From assembly GCF_002161765.1 (NCBI RefSeq), contig NZ_NFIN01000010.1:45819-109818 (forward strand): DNA of 64,000 nucleotides. The letters are read 5' to 3'. The position numbers were made by a program, and so were the translations under genes. The notes beneath the pieces are model-generated. The model saw nothing but the letters and a program-made list of their open reading frames with translations. It was not told the DNA's origin and did not search any database. Position 1 is the first letter of the stretch, and each line of letters begins with the position of its first letter. The stretch comes from Bacteroides sp. An322 (lineage in GTDB: Bacteria > Bacteroidota > Bacteroidia > Bacteroidales > Bacteroidaceae). Shown one piece after another: positions 15,979 through 25,104 of this stretch.

Positions 15979-18180
15979 TTACAGGTTTTCGATAAAGAAA
16001 TTTGCCACGCGGTTCATCAGGTGTGTGCGGGTGTTTCCTCCCGAAATGCCATGATTGCGGTTGGTATAGATTTGCATATCAAACTGGATGCCCGCTTGAA
16101 CCAATGCTTCGCTATATTCGGCGCAATTCTGATAGTGTACGTTATCATCTGCAGTGCCGTGTATCAAAAGCAGGTTTCCGTGGAGTTTCGGCGCACGGAG
16201 AATGGCTGAACCAGCCCGGTATCCGTCACCGTTTTCTTTCGGGGTGCGCATGAAGCGTTCGGTATATACCGTATCGTAGAAATGCCAATCACTGGGAGCG
16301 GCTATGGCTACACCGGCTTTAAATGCCGGAGTACCTTCGCTCATCGACATCAATGTGGTATATCCTCCGTAGCTCCAGCCCCAGATACCGATGCGGTTGG
16401 CGTCTACATAAGGCAAAGTGCCAAGATAACGAGCCGTTTCCACTTGGTCGTGCGATTCTTTTACGCCGAGGAAAAGATACGTACATTTCTCGAATGCGGC
16501 TCCGCGTCCGCCCGTACCACGTCCGTCCACGCATACGCTGATATATCCTTTCTCTGCCATATAAGCCTCGAACATACCTCCGTCGCTAAAGCTTCCGATA
16601 CCCCATTGGTCTAATACTTGTTGCGAACCGGGACCACTGTATTGGTGCATGATGACCGGATACTTCTTGTTCGGGTCGAAATTGGCAGGTTTCATCATCC
16701 AGCCGTTCAATTCTACTCCTTCGGTAGTGCGGAAGGTGAAGAACTCTTTCGTGGGCATATTCAATGTCGCGAGTTGCCCTTTCAGTTTGCTATTATCCAA
16801 TAAGGTGGTCAGTTCCCGTCCCCGGTTATCGTTAATCGTGATAAGGGTCGGGGTGTCTTTGCTGGAGTATTTATTGATGTAGTAAGTCAGGTCGGTATTG
16901 AAGATAGCGGTATTGGTTCCCGTACGGGTGGAAAGTTTCGTTTTCTTTCCCTTGCGGTCTATCTTGTAAACAGCGCTCCGGAGCGGGCTTTCTTCGTTGC
17001 TGGTATAATAGAACACGTTGCTCTTTTGGTCCCAGCCCAAGAAGTCTTTTACTTCAAATTCGCCTTTGGTCACTTGGCGCACCAAATTTCCGCCGATAGT
17101 ATATAAATAAAGGTGATTATATCCGTCCCGTTCGCTCATCAGCACGATGTTTTCGGGATAAAAGCGGATGTTGCTATAGGTTTGTTCCTTGACGTATTGT
17201 TCCGATTCGTCACGGATGATGCTTTTGCAAACCGCACTCCGCGGATTTGCCATATACACGTTAAACCGGTTCTGATGACGGTTCAAGGTCATAATGGCAA
17301 GCTGGTCGGGATTAGAGGTAAACTTGATGCGGGGGATATAGCCGTCTTTATCAAGCGGAAGGTCCATTTGACGGGTCACGCGGCTTTTGATATCAAACGT
17401 ATGTACGGTTACTTTCGAATTGACTTCGCCCGACTTCGGATATTTATAAGTATAGACACCTGGATAAGTGGCGTAATCCGTGCGCTCGGGTGCCATTCCT
17501 TTATACCAAGGGAAGCTGAACATCGGCACTTCGCTTTCGTCGAAACGGATGTAGGCAATCATTTTGCTATCGGCACTGAAATCAAAGGCACGGTTGAAGC
17601 CGAATTCTTCTTCATATACCCAATCGGGAATGCCGTTCAACACCTTGTTGTATTCTCCGTCCTTAGTGACTTGCGATTCGCTATTGCCAAAGAGCAATTT
17701 TACAAGGAAGATGTTATTGTCGCGCACAAAAGCGATTTGGAATCCGTCGGGCGAGAAGAGGGGCACTTGTTGCGGTCCGTTCTTCGAGAGCGGTTCCAAG
17801 GTGTTGTTTCTCACATTATAAATATAATATTCCGCCGTGAACGAACGCCGGTAAATGGGTTTCGTCTCGGTTTGGATGAGAATCAATTTCTCGTCGGGCG
17901 ACATGATGTAATCATCGAATGTCTTGATAGGGCAATCGCGTGCGGTTTCTACATCGAAGATAGCTTCTATCTCCTTTCCGGTCTTGAACGAATATTTCAC
18001 AATCCGTTTCCGGTCGGCACTGATTTGCGTGTAATGTTCTCCGTCCAGCATCGGTTTAATGCCATAAATGTTTTGCGGGCGGTATGTTCCGTTTGCCACA
18101 TCTTGAAGCGTCACGTTTTGTTGTGCAAAAGCGCACACAAACGCCAAGAGCATGCAGCTTAAAGCGATAAGTTTTTTCAT
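15979..18180 (-). CDS. Prolyl (di/tri)peptidyl peptidase, S9B/DPP-IV family, exported
   Basis: The start at 18178-18180 gives a 733-residue protein with a clean signal peptide (MKKLIALSCMLLAFVCAFAQ). The predicted -7 box lies 52 bases before it, and an in-frame ATG 18 codons upstream sits too close to the promoter. The N-terminal part is an eight-bladed DPPIV propeller. The C-terminal alpha/beta hydrolase carries the triad: Ser in GWSYGGYTTLMSM, Asp in HGTADDNVHYQN and His in NRNHGISGG. It removes X-Pro di- or tripeptides from peptide N-termini in the periplasm. The choice between DPP4 and prolyl tripeptidyl peptidase cannot be made from motifs alone. Confidence 0.92.
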   Translation of the reverse strand: MKKLIALSCMLLAFVCAFAQQNVTLQDVANGTYRPQNIYGIKPMLDGEHYTQISADRKRIVKYSFKTGKEIEAIFDVETARDCPIKTFDDYIMSPDEKLILIQTETKPIYRRSFTAEYYIYNVRNNTLEPLSKNGPQQVPLFSPDGFQIAFVRDNNIFLVKLLFGNSESQVTKDGEYNKVLNGIPDWVYEEEFGFNRAFDFSADSKMIAYIRFDESEVPMFSFPWYKGMAPERTDYATYPGVYTYKYPKSGEVNSKVTVHTFDIKSRVTRQMDLPLDKDGYIPRIKFTSNPDQLAIMTLNRHQNRFNVYMANPRSAVCKSIIRDESEQYVKEQTYSNIRFYPENIVLMSERDGYNHLYLYTIGGNLVRQVTKGEFEVKDFLGWDQKSNVFYYTSNEESPLRSAVYKIDRKGKKTKLSTRTGTNTAIFNTDLTYYINKYSSKDTPTLITINDNRGRELTTLLDNSKLKGQLATLNMPTKEFFTFRTTEGVELNGWMMKPANFDPNKKYPVIMHQYSGPGSQQVLDQWGIGSFSDGGMFEAYMAEKGYISVCVDGRGTGGRGAAFEKCTYLFLGVKESHDQVETARYLGTLPYVDANRIGIWGWSYGGYTTLMSMSEGTPAFKAGVAIAAPSDWHFYDTVYTERFMRTPKENGDGYRAGSAILRAPKLHGNLLLIHGTADDNVHYQNCAEYSEALVQAGIQFDMQIYTNRNHGISGGNTRTHLMNRVANFFIENL

Positions 18181-18231
18181 TGTCGTGATAGTTATGTTGT
18201 AGTTTATCTTATTTTTTATAAGTTGACCATA

Positions 18232-18239
18232 CAAAGGTA
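18232..18239 (-). promoter_or_regulatory. -7 box of the DPP-IV-type peptidase gene
   Basis: The minus strand reads TACCTTTG, an exact TAnnTTTG match about 50 bases before the chosen start codon. Confidence 0.6.
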
Positions 18240-18872
18240 ATACATAATTGCAGGATTCGCAATATTAGCCGAGTATTTTCTTCGAATGCATCACGGCTCT
18301 TCAAGCTCTTCACACTTTGCTTTATCTGCCATAATGACTGTTTTCTTCTGCCAAAAATGCATACGGCTTTATCGGTCAACGAAGCCGTATGCATCCGTTG
18401 ATGAAGCCTGCTTCGTTGGCATTCGGAGCTAAGTGCGTTTGGGAGTTTGGCTTTATGTCCTAGAAGCCTTTTCTTGTTCTTGTGGAATCAGAATTTTAGA
18501 TGTCATTCCTCTTTTCTCCATGTTTTGGGGACTAGCTATTTAGATTTTTTAGGAAATTCACGGAAAACAATTTTTTGTTTTTATCTGAATAGTCGCGTTT
18601 TTTGTTCGTTTAGTATCATGTATAGTACTTTTGGTACATGTGTTCTGATAACCCGTTTTCTTATTAGTGAAAATTATTTTAATATTGCAGAAAATATGAT
18701 TAAGCAGAACGTTATTTTCACACGATTGGAATTGCTCTTTTGTTGTCATATTTGATGTTTTTTTATTATAGATAAAAGATGAAAGGCTTCACATAATTGT
18801 GAGAACTCCTAGCCTAATTTGTATAACCTCATTCGCTTTGTGGAGTTGGCGTATGAAAAAACTTAAACGAGT
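18240..18872. other. Gene-free AT-rich intergenic region with one hairpin
   Basis: No credible coding frame is present. A 13-bp perfect inverted repeat (ATGCATACGGCTT at 18357-18369, complement at 18382-18394) stands alone and may be a terminator or remnant. The rest is AT-rich, like the three genes that follow. Confidence 0.5.
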
Positions 18873-19370
18873 ATGCAGAAAATAGTAAAAAGCGCACTTT
18901 CTTTTGTTGTGTTTGCATTGACATTTGTGGGCAGTGCTATGGGACAAACTCAATTTGATCAAGCTCAAGCCCGTATCATTGAGCCGAAGCAAGATGTATT
19001 TATTAAACCTTTGGTTGCAGAAATTGAAATTATGGAAAAGCAACAACGTCAGAATTATGGTCCTTATGAATACCCTATTAAATCTGTAGAAACGTTAACT
19101 TTTGATGAATTGGAAAATATTAAAAAGCTTGCTCTTCATCAAGCAACAGTAGAAGCAAAAGGAGACATTATTGTGGCTGCTACATTCAGAGCTTATTCTG
19201 ATGAAAAAGGAAAACATGTGATTGTTGAGATTTCAGGATTTCCAGGGAAATATGTAAATTTCCGTACTGCTAGAAAAGAAGACGGTGATTATGAGTGGAT
19301 TACTACAGTTTATCCTTATGCTGACCGTATTAATACAACAGGCAAAACCAAAGCTTTAGAGAATCAATAA
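18873..19370 (+). CDS. Secreted protein of unknown function (165 aa)
   Basis: I do not recognise the family. A signal peptide (about residues 1-24, ending GSAMGQ) leads to a mature protein of about 140 residues with mixed alpha/beta character (QFDQAQARIIEPKQDVFIKP, LALHQATVEAKGDIIVAATF, HVIVEISGFPGKYVNFR). It contains no cysteine in the mature part. It is 36 bases upstream of an outer-membrane barrel gene, and codon use is AT-rich like its two followers, so the three probably form one operon. A periplasmic or surface-associated role is inferred from the signal and context only. Confidence 0.75.
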   Translation: MQKIVKSALSFVVFALTFVGSAMGQTQFDQAQARIIEPKQDVFIKPLVAEIEIMEKQQRQNYGPYEYPIKSVETLTFDELENIKKLALHQATVEAKGDIIVAATFRAYSDEKGKHVIVEISGFPGKYVNFRTARKEDGDYEWITTVYPYADRINTTGKTKALENQ

Positions 19371-19406
19371 TATAAAGTTATAGTAAACATTAAAAAACAG
19401 ACAAAG

Positions 19407-19937
19407 ATGAAAAAGTTATTTCTATTGTTGCTTGTAGCATTTACATGTGTTGCGGCAAATGCTCAGTTAGTAACTAGTACTACTGTTACCAAACAAAAGA
19501 AAGCACCAAGTAATTCAGGCATGTTCCTGGAAGTCGGAGTTGGTAAATTAGGAGCCGATTGGGAAGGAGACGGTGTTGCTATGGATTTAGGTTTAGGATA
19601 TCGTTATGGCTTTTCACAATATCTAGCATGGGATATCCTTAAAGTAAAAGCTATGGCTGAATTAAGTAACTTTAGTGAAAGTATTACACCGCAAGTGATG
19701 ACTGGAATCCGTGGTACATCACCTGAACTGTTCGCTAATATGACAGCTTTTGCTAGTTTTAGTTTGGGTTATGGACGTGAAATCGATATAGAAGACGGTG
19801 GCTTCTGTTATGAAATACAAGTTGGTTTGAACATCACACCGAAATTTAATGTAGGTTTTGTGTATGATAGCCAAAAATTAAGCGATTGGGATGCAAACCT
19901 CAGCTTGGCAGGCTTACGTTTAGGAGTAAGATTCTAA
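19407..19937 (+). CDS. Small outer-membrane beta-barrel protein (176 aa)
   Basis: A typical signal peptide (MKKLFLLLLVAFTCVAANA) precedes alternating hydrophobic and polar strands such as GLGYRYGFSQYLAWDILKVK, ASFSLGYGREIDIE and YEIQVGLNITPKFNVGFVYD. The chain ends in LAGLRLGVRF, a C-terminal Phe strand used by the BAM machinery. The size suits an 8-stranded barrel. Function is unknown. It is flanked by two unknown exported proteins in the same direction. Confidence 0.8.
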   Translation: MKKLFLLLLVAFTCVAANAQLVTSTTVTKQKKAPSNSGMFLEVGVGKLGADWEGDGVAMDLGLGYRYGFSQYLAWDILKVKAMAELSNFSESITPQVMTGIRGTSPELFANMTAFASFSLGYGREIDIEDGGFCYEIQVGLNITPKFNVGFVYDSQKLSDWDANLSLAGLRLGVRF

Positions 19938-20024
19938 GTAATATAGAATTTATATTGAGAAGGATTGGTTGTTCAGACGTAGCCAATCCTTCTTTTTTAA
20001 TAATAAAATTTGCGACGAAAGAAT

Positions 20025-20792
20025 ATGAAGAGAAATTTATGGATGTTCATTCTTGTTGTTTGTACAACTGTATCTGGAGTTTCGGCACAAAGTTTAAAGA
20101 ACCGTGTAAAAAAATTATTGGGTAAAGACAAAAGTGAATTGGCACTTAATGCAAGCGTTCTTCCAAGTCCGTATGTTAATATAGATAATAAGATTACATT
20201 GGCAGATACACTTGATTTTAATGCTATTGCCGAAGAGACTATTTTCATAAATGCATTGTCTTATACCATTAAACAAGGCGAAAAAGGGAAAAGCAACATT
20301 GAAGCATTAAATGTATCAAATAAAAGTTTTCAAGTAATAATGCAGAGTAGTCTTGCTCTTGAAGATGAAAAAGCTTCCAGCTATACATGTCAGTTAAAGT
20401 TCTTAATTAGAAGTAATAAGTTGATTGTTTGTGTAGATAGTATAAGTGTTGTAGCACCTACGTTATTTGGAGAAATGAAGAGCACTGCATTTGAAAATCT
20501 TAATATGCAAAAAGAAAAGTCGTTGCAGCAAATGCAGGAATTTACTTCTGTATATCAAGGATTTGCAGAAGGAATGATTGAGTATGTCGCTCAGGAAAAG
20601 CCACAATCGGTAACGCATTGGGATGAAATTGAGGCAGGTAAAGTCGTACAAGGAATGAACGAAACTGAATGCTTGCTTTGTGCTGGTGCTCCTAAATATG
20701 TACGCCAAAGTGGAGTAAAAACAAGATGGATGATGGAAGGTAATGCCACTATCATTTTTGAAGATGGAAAAGTGGTTTCCATTATCCGGTAA
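20025..20792 (+). CDS. Exported protein with BamE/SmpA-like C-terminal segment
   Basis: The start at 20025 gives MKRNLWMFILVVCTTVSGVS, a signal peptide; an ATG 5 codons earlier is less likely. The 255-residue product has a middle region with beta strands and an amphipathic helix (FGEMKSTAFENLNMQKEKSL), recalling DUF4468-type periplasmic proteins. Its C-terminus, GMNETECLLCAGAPKYVR then WMMEGNATIIFEDGKVVSI, resembles the GMTxxEVxxLLGxP...I.FxxGKV pattern of BamE/SmpA folds. No catalytic motif is visible. It closes a three-gene AT-rich cluster of exported proteins. Confidence 0.7.
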   Translation: MKRNLWMFILVVCTTVSGVSAQSLKNRVKKLLGKDKSELALNASVLPSPYVNIDNKITLADTLDFNAIAEETIFINALSYTIKQGEKGKSNIEALNVSNKSFQVIMQSSLALEDEKASSYTCQLKFLIRSNKLIVCVDSISVVAPTLFGEMKSTAFENLNMQKEKSLQQMQEFTSVYQGFAEGMIEYVAQEKPQSVTHWDEIEAGKVVQGMNETECLLCAGAPKYVRQSGVKTRWMMEGNATIIFEDGKVVSIIR

Positions 20793-20828
20793 AGATTTAG
20801 AATATAACAGCATTATGATTTGATTTAC

Positions 20829-20909
20829 CGCAGAGTGTACAAAGTCCCATGAAAAGAGATAAGTTATTTGCAGGGTAAATACTTTGTAACACTTTGTGGT
20901 GAAATCTAA
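20829..20909. repeat. Decayed palindromic element between two plus-strand genes
   Basis: CCGCAGAGTGTACAAAGT on the left and ACTTTGTAACACTTTGTGG on the right are imperfect complements. Their word structure is like the CGCAGAGACGCAAAG and CCACAGATT elements. Substitutions suggest an old copy. Confidence 0.5.
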
Positions 20910-20980
20910 ATGTGGTTAGGCGCTCCGTTTTCAAATACAAAAATCTGTGTAGGGATAGTGTCTTGCAAGTGGCTTTTTAT

Positions 20981-20988
20981 TAACTTTG
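20981..20988 (+). promoter_or_regulatory. -7 box of the MFS transporter gene
   Basis: TAACTTTG fits TAnnTTTG and lies 31 bases before the start codon. Confidence 0.5.
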
Positions 20989-21019
20989 CTCCCAGAAACC
21001 GGAATTTATCTTTTCAGTA

Positions 21020-22195
21020 ATGAGAAAACAATTGGAAGAAAACAAGGGCGTGCCTGCCTCGTTGCTTTGGACGCTCGCTATCATTGCGGGCGTATCGGTG
21101 GCAAACCTCTATTATAACCAGCCTCTGCTGAACCGCATTAGCGAAGACCTGCACGTATCAGAGTTTACCGCAAACCTTATCCCAATGGTGACCCAGATAG
21201 GCTATGCCGCGGGATTGTTATTTATTATCCCCTTGGGCGATTTGTATAAGCGGAGAAACATCATTGTCATTTGCTTCTTGCTGCTTTCGGTATCGCTTTT
21301 CGGTATCGCCGTTGCCCGAAACATTCATTTCGTCCTGCTTGCTTCGCTCATTACCGGCATCTGCTCCGTCATGCCTCAAATCTTTATCCCGATAGCTGCC
21401 CAGTTTTCCCGTCCCGAACGGAAGGCGCAAAACGTGGGTTTGCTCATCAGCGGACTATTGACGGGGATTTTAGGCTCGCGTGTCGTAAGCGGCATTGTCG
21501 GTGAATACTGGGGCTGGCGCACCATTTTCTATATCGCTTCCGCCTTGATGTTAGTGTGTATTTTCGTGATACTTCGTTTGCTTCCGGATATGCCGCTTAA
21601 TTTTAAAGGCTCGTATTTCGGACTGATGAAATCCGTCTTTACCCTTGTGCGCCGGAACGCGACTCTTCGGTTAGTGTCTTTCCGTGCCGGACTTTGCTTC
21701 GGATGCTTCCTTACCTTGTGGGCTTGCCTTGCCTTCAAGATGAGCGGTGCGCCTTTCTATGCGGGAAACAACATCATCGGGATGTTGGGTTTATGCGGGA
21801 TAGCCGGAGCCTTGACCGCTTCTTTTGTAGGGAAATACGTCCACCGCTTCGGAGTAAGGAGTTTCAACTTCATCGGATGCGGCATCATGATACTGGCATG
21901 GTGTGCCCTCTATTTCTTTCAAAACAGTTATGCAGGCATCGTTGCCGGAATCATTTTGATAGACATCGGCATGCAATGCATCCAAATAAGCAATCAAACC
22001 TGTGCCTTGTCTTTAGAACCTCATGCCTCGAACCGGGTGAACACCATTTTTATGACTACCTACTTCATCGGAGGAGCTTTCGGGACATTCCTTGCAGGGA
22101 CTGCTTGGCACCATGCCGGATGGGGAGGAGTGGCTTTAGCCGGCATTGCTCTTGCAGGCACTTCTTTGCTTATTACGCTTTTCGCTAAACATTAA
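21020..22195 (+). CDS. Major facilitator superfamily exporter
   Basis: The 391-residue inner-membrane protein has about 12 hydrophobic segments. The MFS signature between helices 2 and 3 is IPLGDLYKRRNIIVICFLLL (G-x-L-x-D-x-x-x-R-R pattern). Helix 1 is followed by NLYYNQPLLNRISEDLHVSE, which is typical of the YgaY-like subfamily found in many bacteria. The substrate cannot be inferred. It is followed closely by a DUF3843-like gene in the same direction. Confidence 0.88.
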   Translation: MRKQLEENKGVPASLLWTLAIIAGVSVANLYYNQPLLNRISEDLHVSEFTANLIPMVTQIGYAAGLLFIIPLGDLYKRRNIIVICFLLLSVSLFGIAVARNIHFVLLASLITGICSVMPQIFIPIAAQFSRPERKAQNVGLLISGLLTGILGSRVVSGIVGEYWGWRTIFYIASALMLVCIFVILRLLPDMPLNFKGSYFGLMKSVFTLVRRNATLRLVSFRAGLCFGCFLTLWACLAFKMSGAPFYAGNNIIGMLGLCGIAGALTASFVGKYVHRFGVRSFNFIGCGIMILAWCALYFFQNSYAGIVAGIILIDIGMQCIQISNQTCALSLEPHASNRVNTIFMTTYFIGGAFGTFLAGTAWHHAGWGGVALAGIALAGTSLLITLFAKH

Positions 22196-22214
22196 CACCT
22201 TTATTATATCCGCC

Positions 22215-23378
22215 ATGAAAACAAAACCGATATACGCAAAAGACTGGTTGCAGATTCATCCTTATACCGCTATCCAGCCCTCGGACACTTATTTCATCGA
22301 GCTTTCCAACCGGCTTTTTAAGACATGTGCGTTGCCTGAACTTCCGGAAGCGTTCCGCAAGAAATTAGCACTCTATGCTTCTGCTTATTTAGAAGACCAG
22401 CTATCCGGATTAGGACTTTGGCAAGCTTTCACGGCTGAACATCAACGTCTTTATGGTTTCCGCCTTCCGTTCTATCCGGCTGGTTCCGGTTATTATCCGG
22501 ACGAAGTGAACGAAGCAGACCTCCGTTTCCTGATTTGGAATGCTTGGCAGAAGTCGGGGCTTGTGCCTCATTATCTGTCTCCGTATGCGACTCAAGTATC
22601 TGAATTGGCATCTGCGTTTTACGCGTTATTGGATAAGGCATACGAGGAAGCTCCCGAAAATGAAATTCTGACCGGATATTTTGACGCGTTCAAAGATGAG
22701 AAAGATGCGGAACATAAGTTAGCATGGCTTTTCGGGCATACTTATCTGACCGAACCTTCGATGTACCCTTATATCGCCCGTGTCACTTCTTCCGACCGGT
22801 TTATCATGCCCACCGGTCCGTTGGCTCTTTTCCTTTACGAATGGATAGACCGATTGTCCGGAAAGCCTTGCTGGAAAAAGATTAAAGGATTGTATCTGGA
22901 AGAACCCGAACTCCCTCAACAGCTCATTGAGACAAACCAAACGATTTACCGGAACTTTACGGAAGGCACGGGAGGGAAGTGCATTGTCTACTTGAATGGA
23001 TATGAAGAGCTTAAAAGTTTTTTGGTTAACGTCCTCAAATGGCAAGACGATGAAAGCCATACTCTGCCTCAGATGAAGGCGCATCGCAATTTCATTCTGA
23101 TGAGCAATCCGAAGAAAGGGATTTTGTTGGCAAAAGACATCTGTGAATACATAGCGGATAAAGAGAACCCGATGTACGACCGTGAAAAAGCGCAGGCAAA
23201 TGCCTTCCGACTTCTGACCGAAGAAACCCTTTGCCCGCCCGACTTGCTTACCTATTGTATCGAAAACAGCTTGCTTCCCGATGCTTCTATCCCAGAAGAA
23301 GCGGATAATGCTTTTGTGCAAAAGAACATGGATTTCATTGCCCGCCATGCCTTGCTTTATTATTATCGAGGGGATTGA
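22215..23378 (+). CDS. DUF3843-like cytoplasmic protein of unknown function
   Basis: The start at 22215 (MKTKPIYAKDWLQIHPYTAI) is 19 bases after the MFS stop; an upstream in-frame ATG at 22146 would overlap that gene by 50 bases and adds a hydrophobic segment unlike the family. The 387-residue protein has no signal or membrane segment. It has conserved-looking motifs LAWLFGHTYLTEPSMYPYIA, IMPTGPLALFLYEWIDRL and NPKKGILLAKDICEYI. I associate it with the Bacteroides DUF3843 family from memory of its N-terminus. Function is unknown. Confidence 0.65.
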   Translation: MKTKPIYAKDWLQIHPYTAIQPSDTYFIELSNRLFKTCALPELPEAFRKKLALYASAYLEDQLSGLGLWQAFTAEHQRLYGFRLPFYPAGSGYYPDEVNEADLRFLIWNAWQKSGLVPHYLSPYATQVSELASAFYALLDKAYEEAPENEILTGYFDAFKDEKDAEHKLAWLFGHTYLTEPSMYPYIARVTSSDRFIMPTGPLALFLYEWIDRLSGKPCWKKIKGLYLEEPELPQQLIETNQTIYRNFTEGTGGKCIVYLNGYEELKSFLVNVLKWQDDESHTLPQMKAHRNFILMSNPKKGILLAKDICEYIADKENPMYDREKAQANAFRLLTEETLCPPDLLTYCIENSLLPDASIPEEADNAFVQKNMDFIARHALLYYYRGD

Positions 23379-23407
23379 ATTCAGAATAAGGTTGTTTTTT
23401 GATAGTG

Positions 23408-23463
23408 TGTATGCCGCTCTCATGTGGGGATATCCGTGGTTGAAACGGGTGTTTGGAAAGTAA
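23408..23463 (+). pseudogene. 3' remnant of a paralogue of the small membrane protein gene at 26661
   Basis: The frame encodes VYAALMWGYPWLKRVFGK followed by TAA, nearly identical to AYAAIMWGYPWLKRMLGK encoded at about 26845-26898, with strong nucleotide identity. Upstream of 23408 no homology to the rest of that gene is visible, so only the last 17-18 codons survive. It lies between the DUF3843-like gene and a palindromic element. Confidence 0.7.
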
Positions 23464-23510
23464 TTCTTTCATCTATTTCGCCTAACAATAATTTTAATAA
23501 TTGCCCTCAA

Positions 23511-23598
23511 AAAGTAATGTATACTGCATTCGCCAAGCAAGATAACTGCTATGACGGTTTTATATATCTTAGATGGCGGATGCAGTATATATTACTTT
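23511..23598. repeat. Isolated long inverted repeat, MITE-like
   Basis: The 25-base arms (23511-23535 and 23574-23598, outer word AAAGTAAT, inner word GCAT(T/C)CGCCA) match at 23 of 25 positions around a 38-base centre. The sequence shares no words with the other repeat families here. It lies just past the hipA stop codon, next to a gene remnant. Confidence 0.75.
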
Positions 23599-23611
23599 AT
23601 AGGGAGAAAGT

Positions 23612-24700
23612 TTATTTATAATTCTGAACTTTTGTCTGCAGTTCATCATAGATGTTTTTACATTCTTGCTCTTTCAATCCCGCTTTTGCCGCTACGGCAA
23701 AAAGGTCTTCCTCTGTGGGTTCTATCTTGTCATTAATTGAAGTCGTGCGAAAACCGTTAATGCCGTCGCTGGGCAGTAGGTCGTATGCTGGGGCGAAATG
23801 CCAGTCACCGTCACGGTAAATGAAAGCAAAGTTCTTGGCATGGTCGTCTTTGTTGTCTATCAGATAATTGAACACCATCAAGCGGTAAACTTTCCACATC
23901 TCGGCTACATTATAACTTAACATGGCGCAAATCTGGAAAATGTGCGTATAGTCTATGCTGGGCAAGCGATAATCGGCACCGATAAGACCGGCTACACTGA
24001 CTACGTGCAATTTGCCGTTTGATGTTCGGTCGAATCGTTCTACTCCGAAATACTTGTCCTCAAAGAGCCGTGTATCCGGCATTTCGATTCCACACTCTTT
24101 GGCAAGAAGCGAGTAACGGTATTCGTCTATACCGATATGTTGCGGATCTCTTTTTGCGCGAAACTTTACCAGCCATTCCTTGTCATTGTACCGGACAAAA
24201 ATTTTAGGTCGTGCTCCTCCAGGCGAACCGCCCCGGTATTGAAATTCCTCGATGCCTTCACCCGTATAATCATCGCTGTCCAATATCTGTTCAGCTTCTA
24301 AAGCAAGCTTCTCGAAATCGGCATAATCCTGCCGTGTCACTACACTATAGTCCGGACGGAATTCCAATGCGCCACGTCCTGTTGAACCAACCAGTGCAAG
24401 GCGGTCTAATAAAGTTAATGCCGGAAGGCTGACACCTTTTTGTTGCAAATAGCGGTCTAATATGAGCAAGCCCCATCCATCGGGCAAGCAATCGTCGAAA
24501 ACGCCGAATCCTCCTTCAAACGGGCGTGGCTTGGCTATAAAGACACCGCTTTGCAATGGCAATTCAAACGGAGAGATGGAAAAGCCTGTGCGAAGCCATT
24601 CAGGCGAATACTCGAAGGCACACAATCGTTCTTTAGTCAGAGCTAAACGCCCGACAGGCTGATTGTCGTATATTACTTTTATTTGCTTGATATTATTCAT
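23612..24700 (-). CDS. hipA: HipA-family serine/threonine kinase toxin
   Basis: The start at 24698-24700 (MNNIKQIKVIYDNQPVGRLA) overlaps the hipB stop by 8 bases. The 362-residue protein has the HipA N-subdomain 1 (FELPLQSGVF, GVFDDCLPDGWG) and the Gly-rich loop YRGGSPGGARPK. It also has the catalytic segment IDNKDDHAKNFAFIYRDGDW, with the HipA-type D-x-x-x-K-N motif, followed by FAPAYDLLPS. Family members phosphorylate tRNA synthetases and cause growth arrest; the partner HipB neutralises them and represses the operon. The active-site residues are intact, so the toxin is probably functional. It forms a two-gene operon with hipB. Confidence 0.92.
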   Translation of the reverse strand: MNNIKQIKVIYDNQPVGRLALTKERLCAFEYSPEWLRTGFSISPFELPLQSGVFIAKPRPFEGGFGVFDDCLPDGWGLLILDRYLQQKGVSLPALTLLDRLALVGSTGRGALEFRPDYSVVTRQDYADFEKLALEAEQILDSDDYTGEGIEEFQYRGGSPGGARPKIFVRYNDKEWLVKFRAKRDPQHIGIDEYRYSLLAKECGIEMPDTRLFEDKYFGVERFDRTSNGKLHVVSVAGLIGADYRLPSIDYTHIFQICAMLSYNVAEMWKVYRLMVFNYLIDNKDDHAKNFAFIYRDGDWHFAPAYDLLPSDGINGFRTTSINDKIEPTEEDLFAVAAKAGLKEQECKNIYDELQTKVQNYK

Positions 24701-25010
24701 TCTTCTTTCCTCGTTTGCGGGTAACGTTTTGTTCATTTAATACATCGTCCAGCGATTGGTATTGCTTTTGCGCGAAGAGAGCGTCGAAGTCGGATAGTGC
24801 ATTCAAGGCAAATCCTATCTGAAGCAATCCCTCTAGGGATATTTCTCCTGTTTGCTCAAACCTGCGGTACGTAGCAAACTTTATTCCGGCTCTTGCGGCG
24901 ATTCCTTCTTGGGTTAAATTCAGCTCCAACCTTCGTGCTTTTACTTTTGCCGCAATTTGTTTGGCAATCTCGTTGGGCGTAGAGATGTTAAGTGCTATTA
25001 TATTATTCAT
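24693..25010 (-). CDS. hipB: HipB-type XRE antitoxin
   Basis: The 105-residue protein has an XRE helix-turn-helix at about residues 18-70 (IAAKVKARRLELNLTQEGIA, then ARAGIKFATYRRFEQTGEIS). A tail ending KRGKKNE follows. It is translationally coupled to hipA (8-base overlap of ATGAATAA). It should bind DNA at the operator 24 bases upstream and hold HipA inactive. Its sequence is clearly different from the HipB-like gene at the left edge of the window. Confidence 0.9.
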   Translation of the reverse strand: MNNIIALNISTPNEIAKQIAAKVKARRLELNLTQEGIAARAGIKFATYRRFEQTGEISLEGLLQIGFALNALSDFDALFAQKQYQSLDDVLNEQNVTRKRGKKNE

Positions 25011-25033
25011 AAGGCTTGTGTTTTGCGGATAAT

Positions 25034-25061
25034 GAATAAAATATTATTCTTTACAAAGATA
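25034..25061 (-). promoter_or_regulatory. hipBA promoter and probable operator
   Basis: GAATAA-AATA-TTATTC (25034-25049) is a 6+6 palindrome. It lies just downstream of a minus-strand -7 box (TATCTTTG, 25054-25061), over the expected transcription start. It is a likely HipB operator; binding is inferred. Confidence 0.5.
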
Positions 25062-25104
25062 CTAATTAGATTTGAAAGCGAAGTATCTTTGACGTTTTTT
25101 TTGG

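Noticed and set aside
18447..18755. 102-codon frame in the gap before 18873
   Set aside because: Composition rich in Phe, Cys and Leu with no start context; probably chance.
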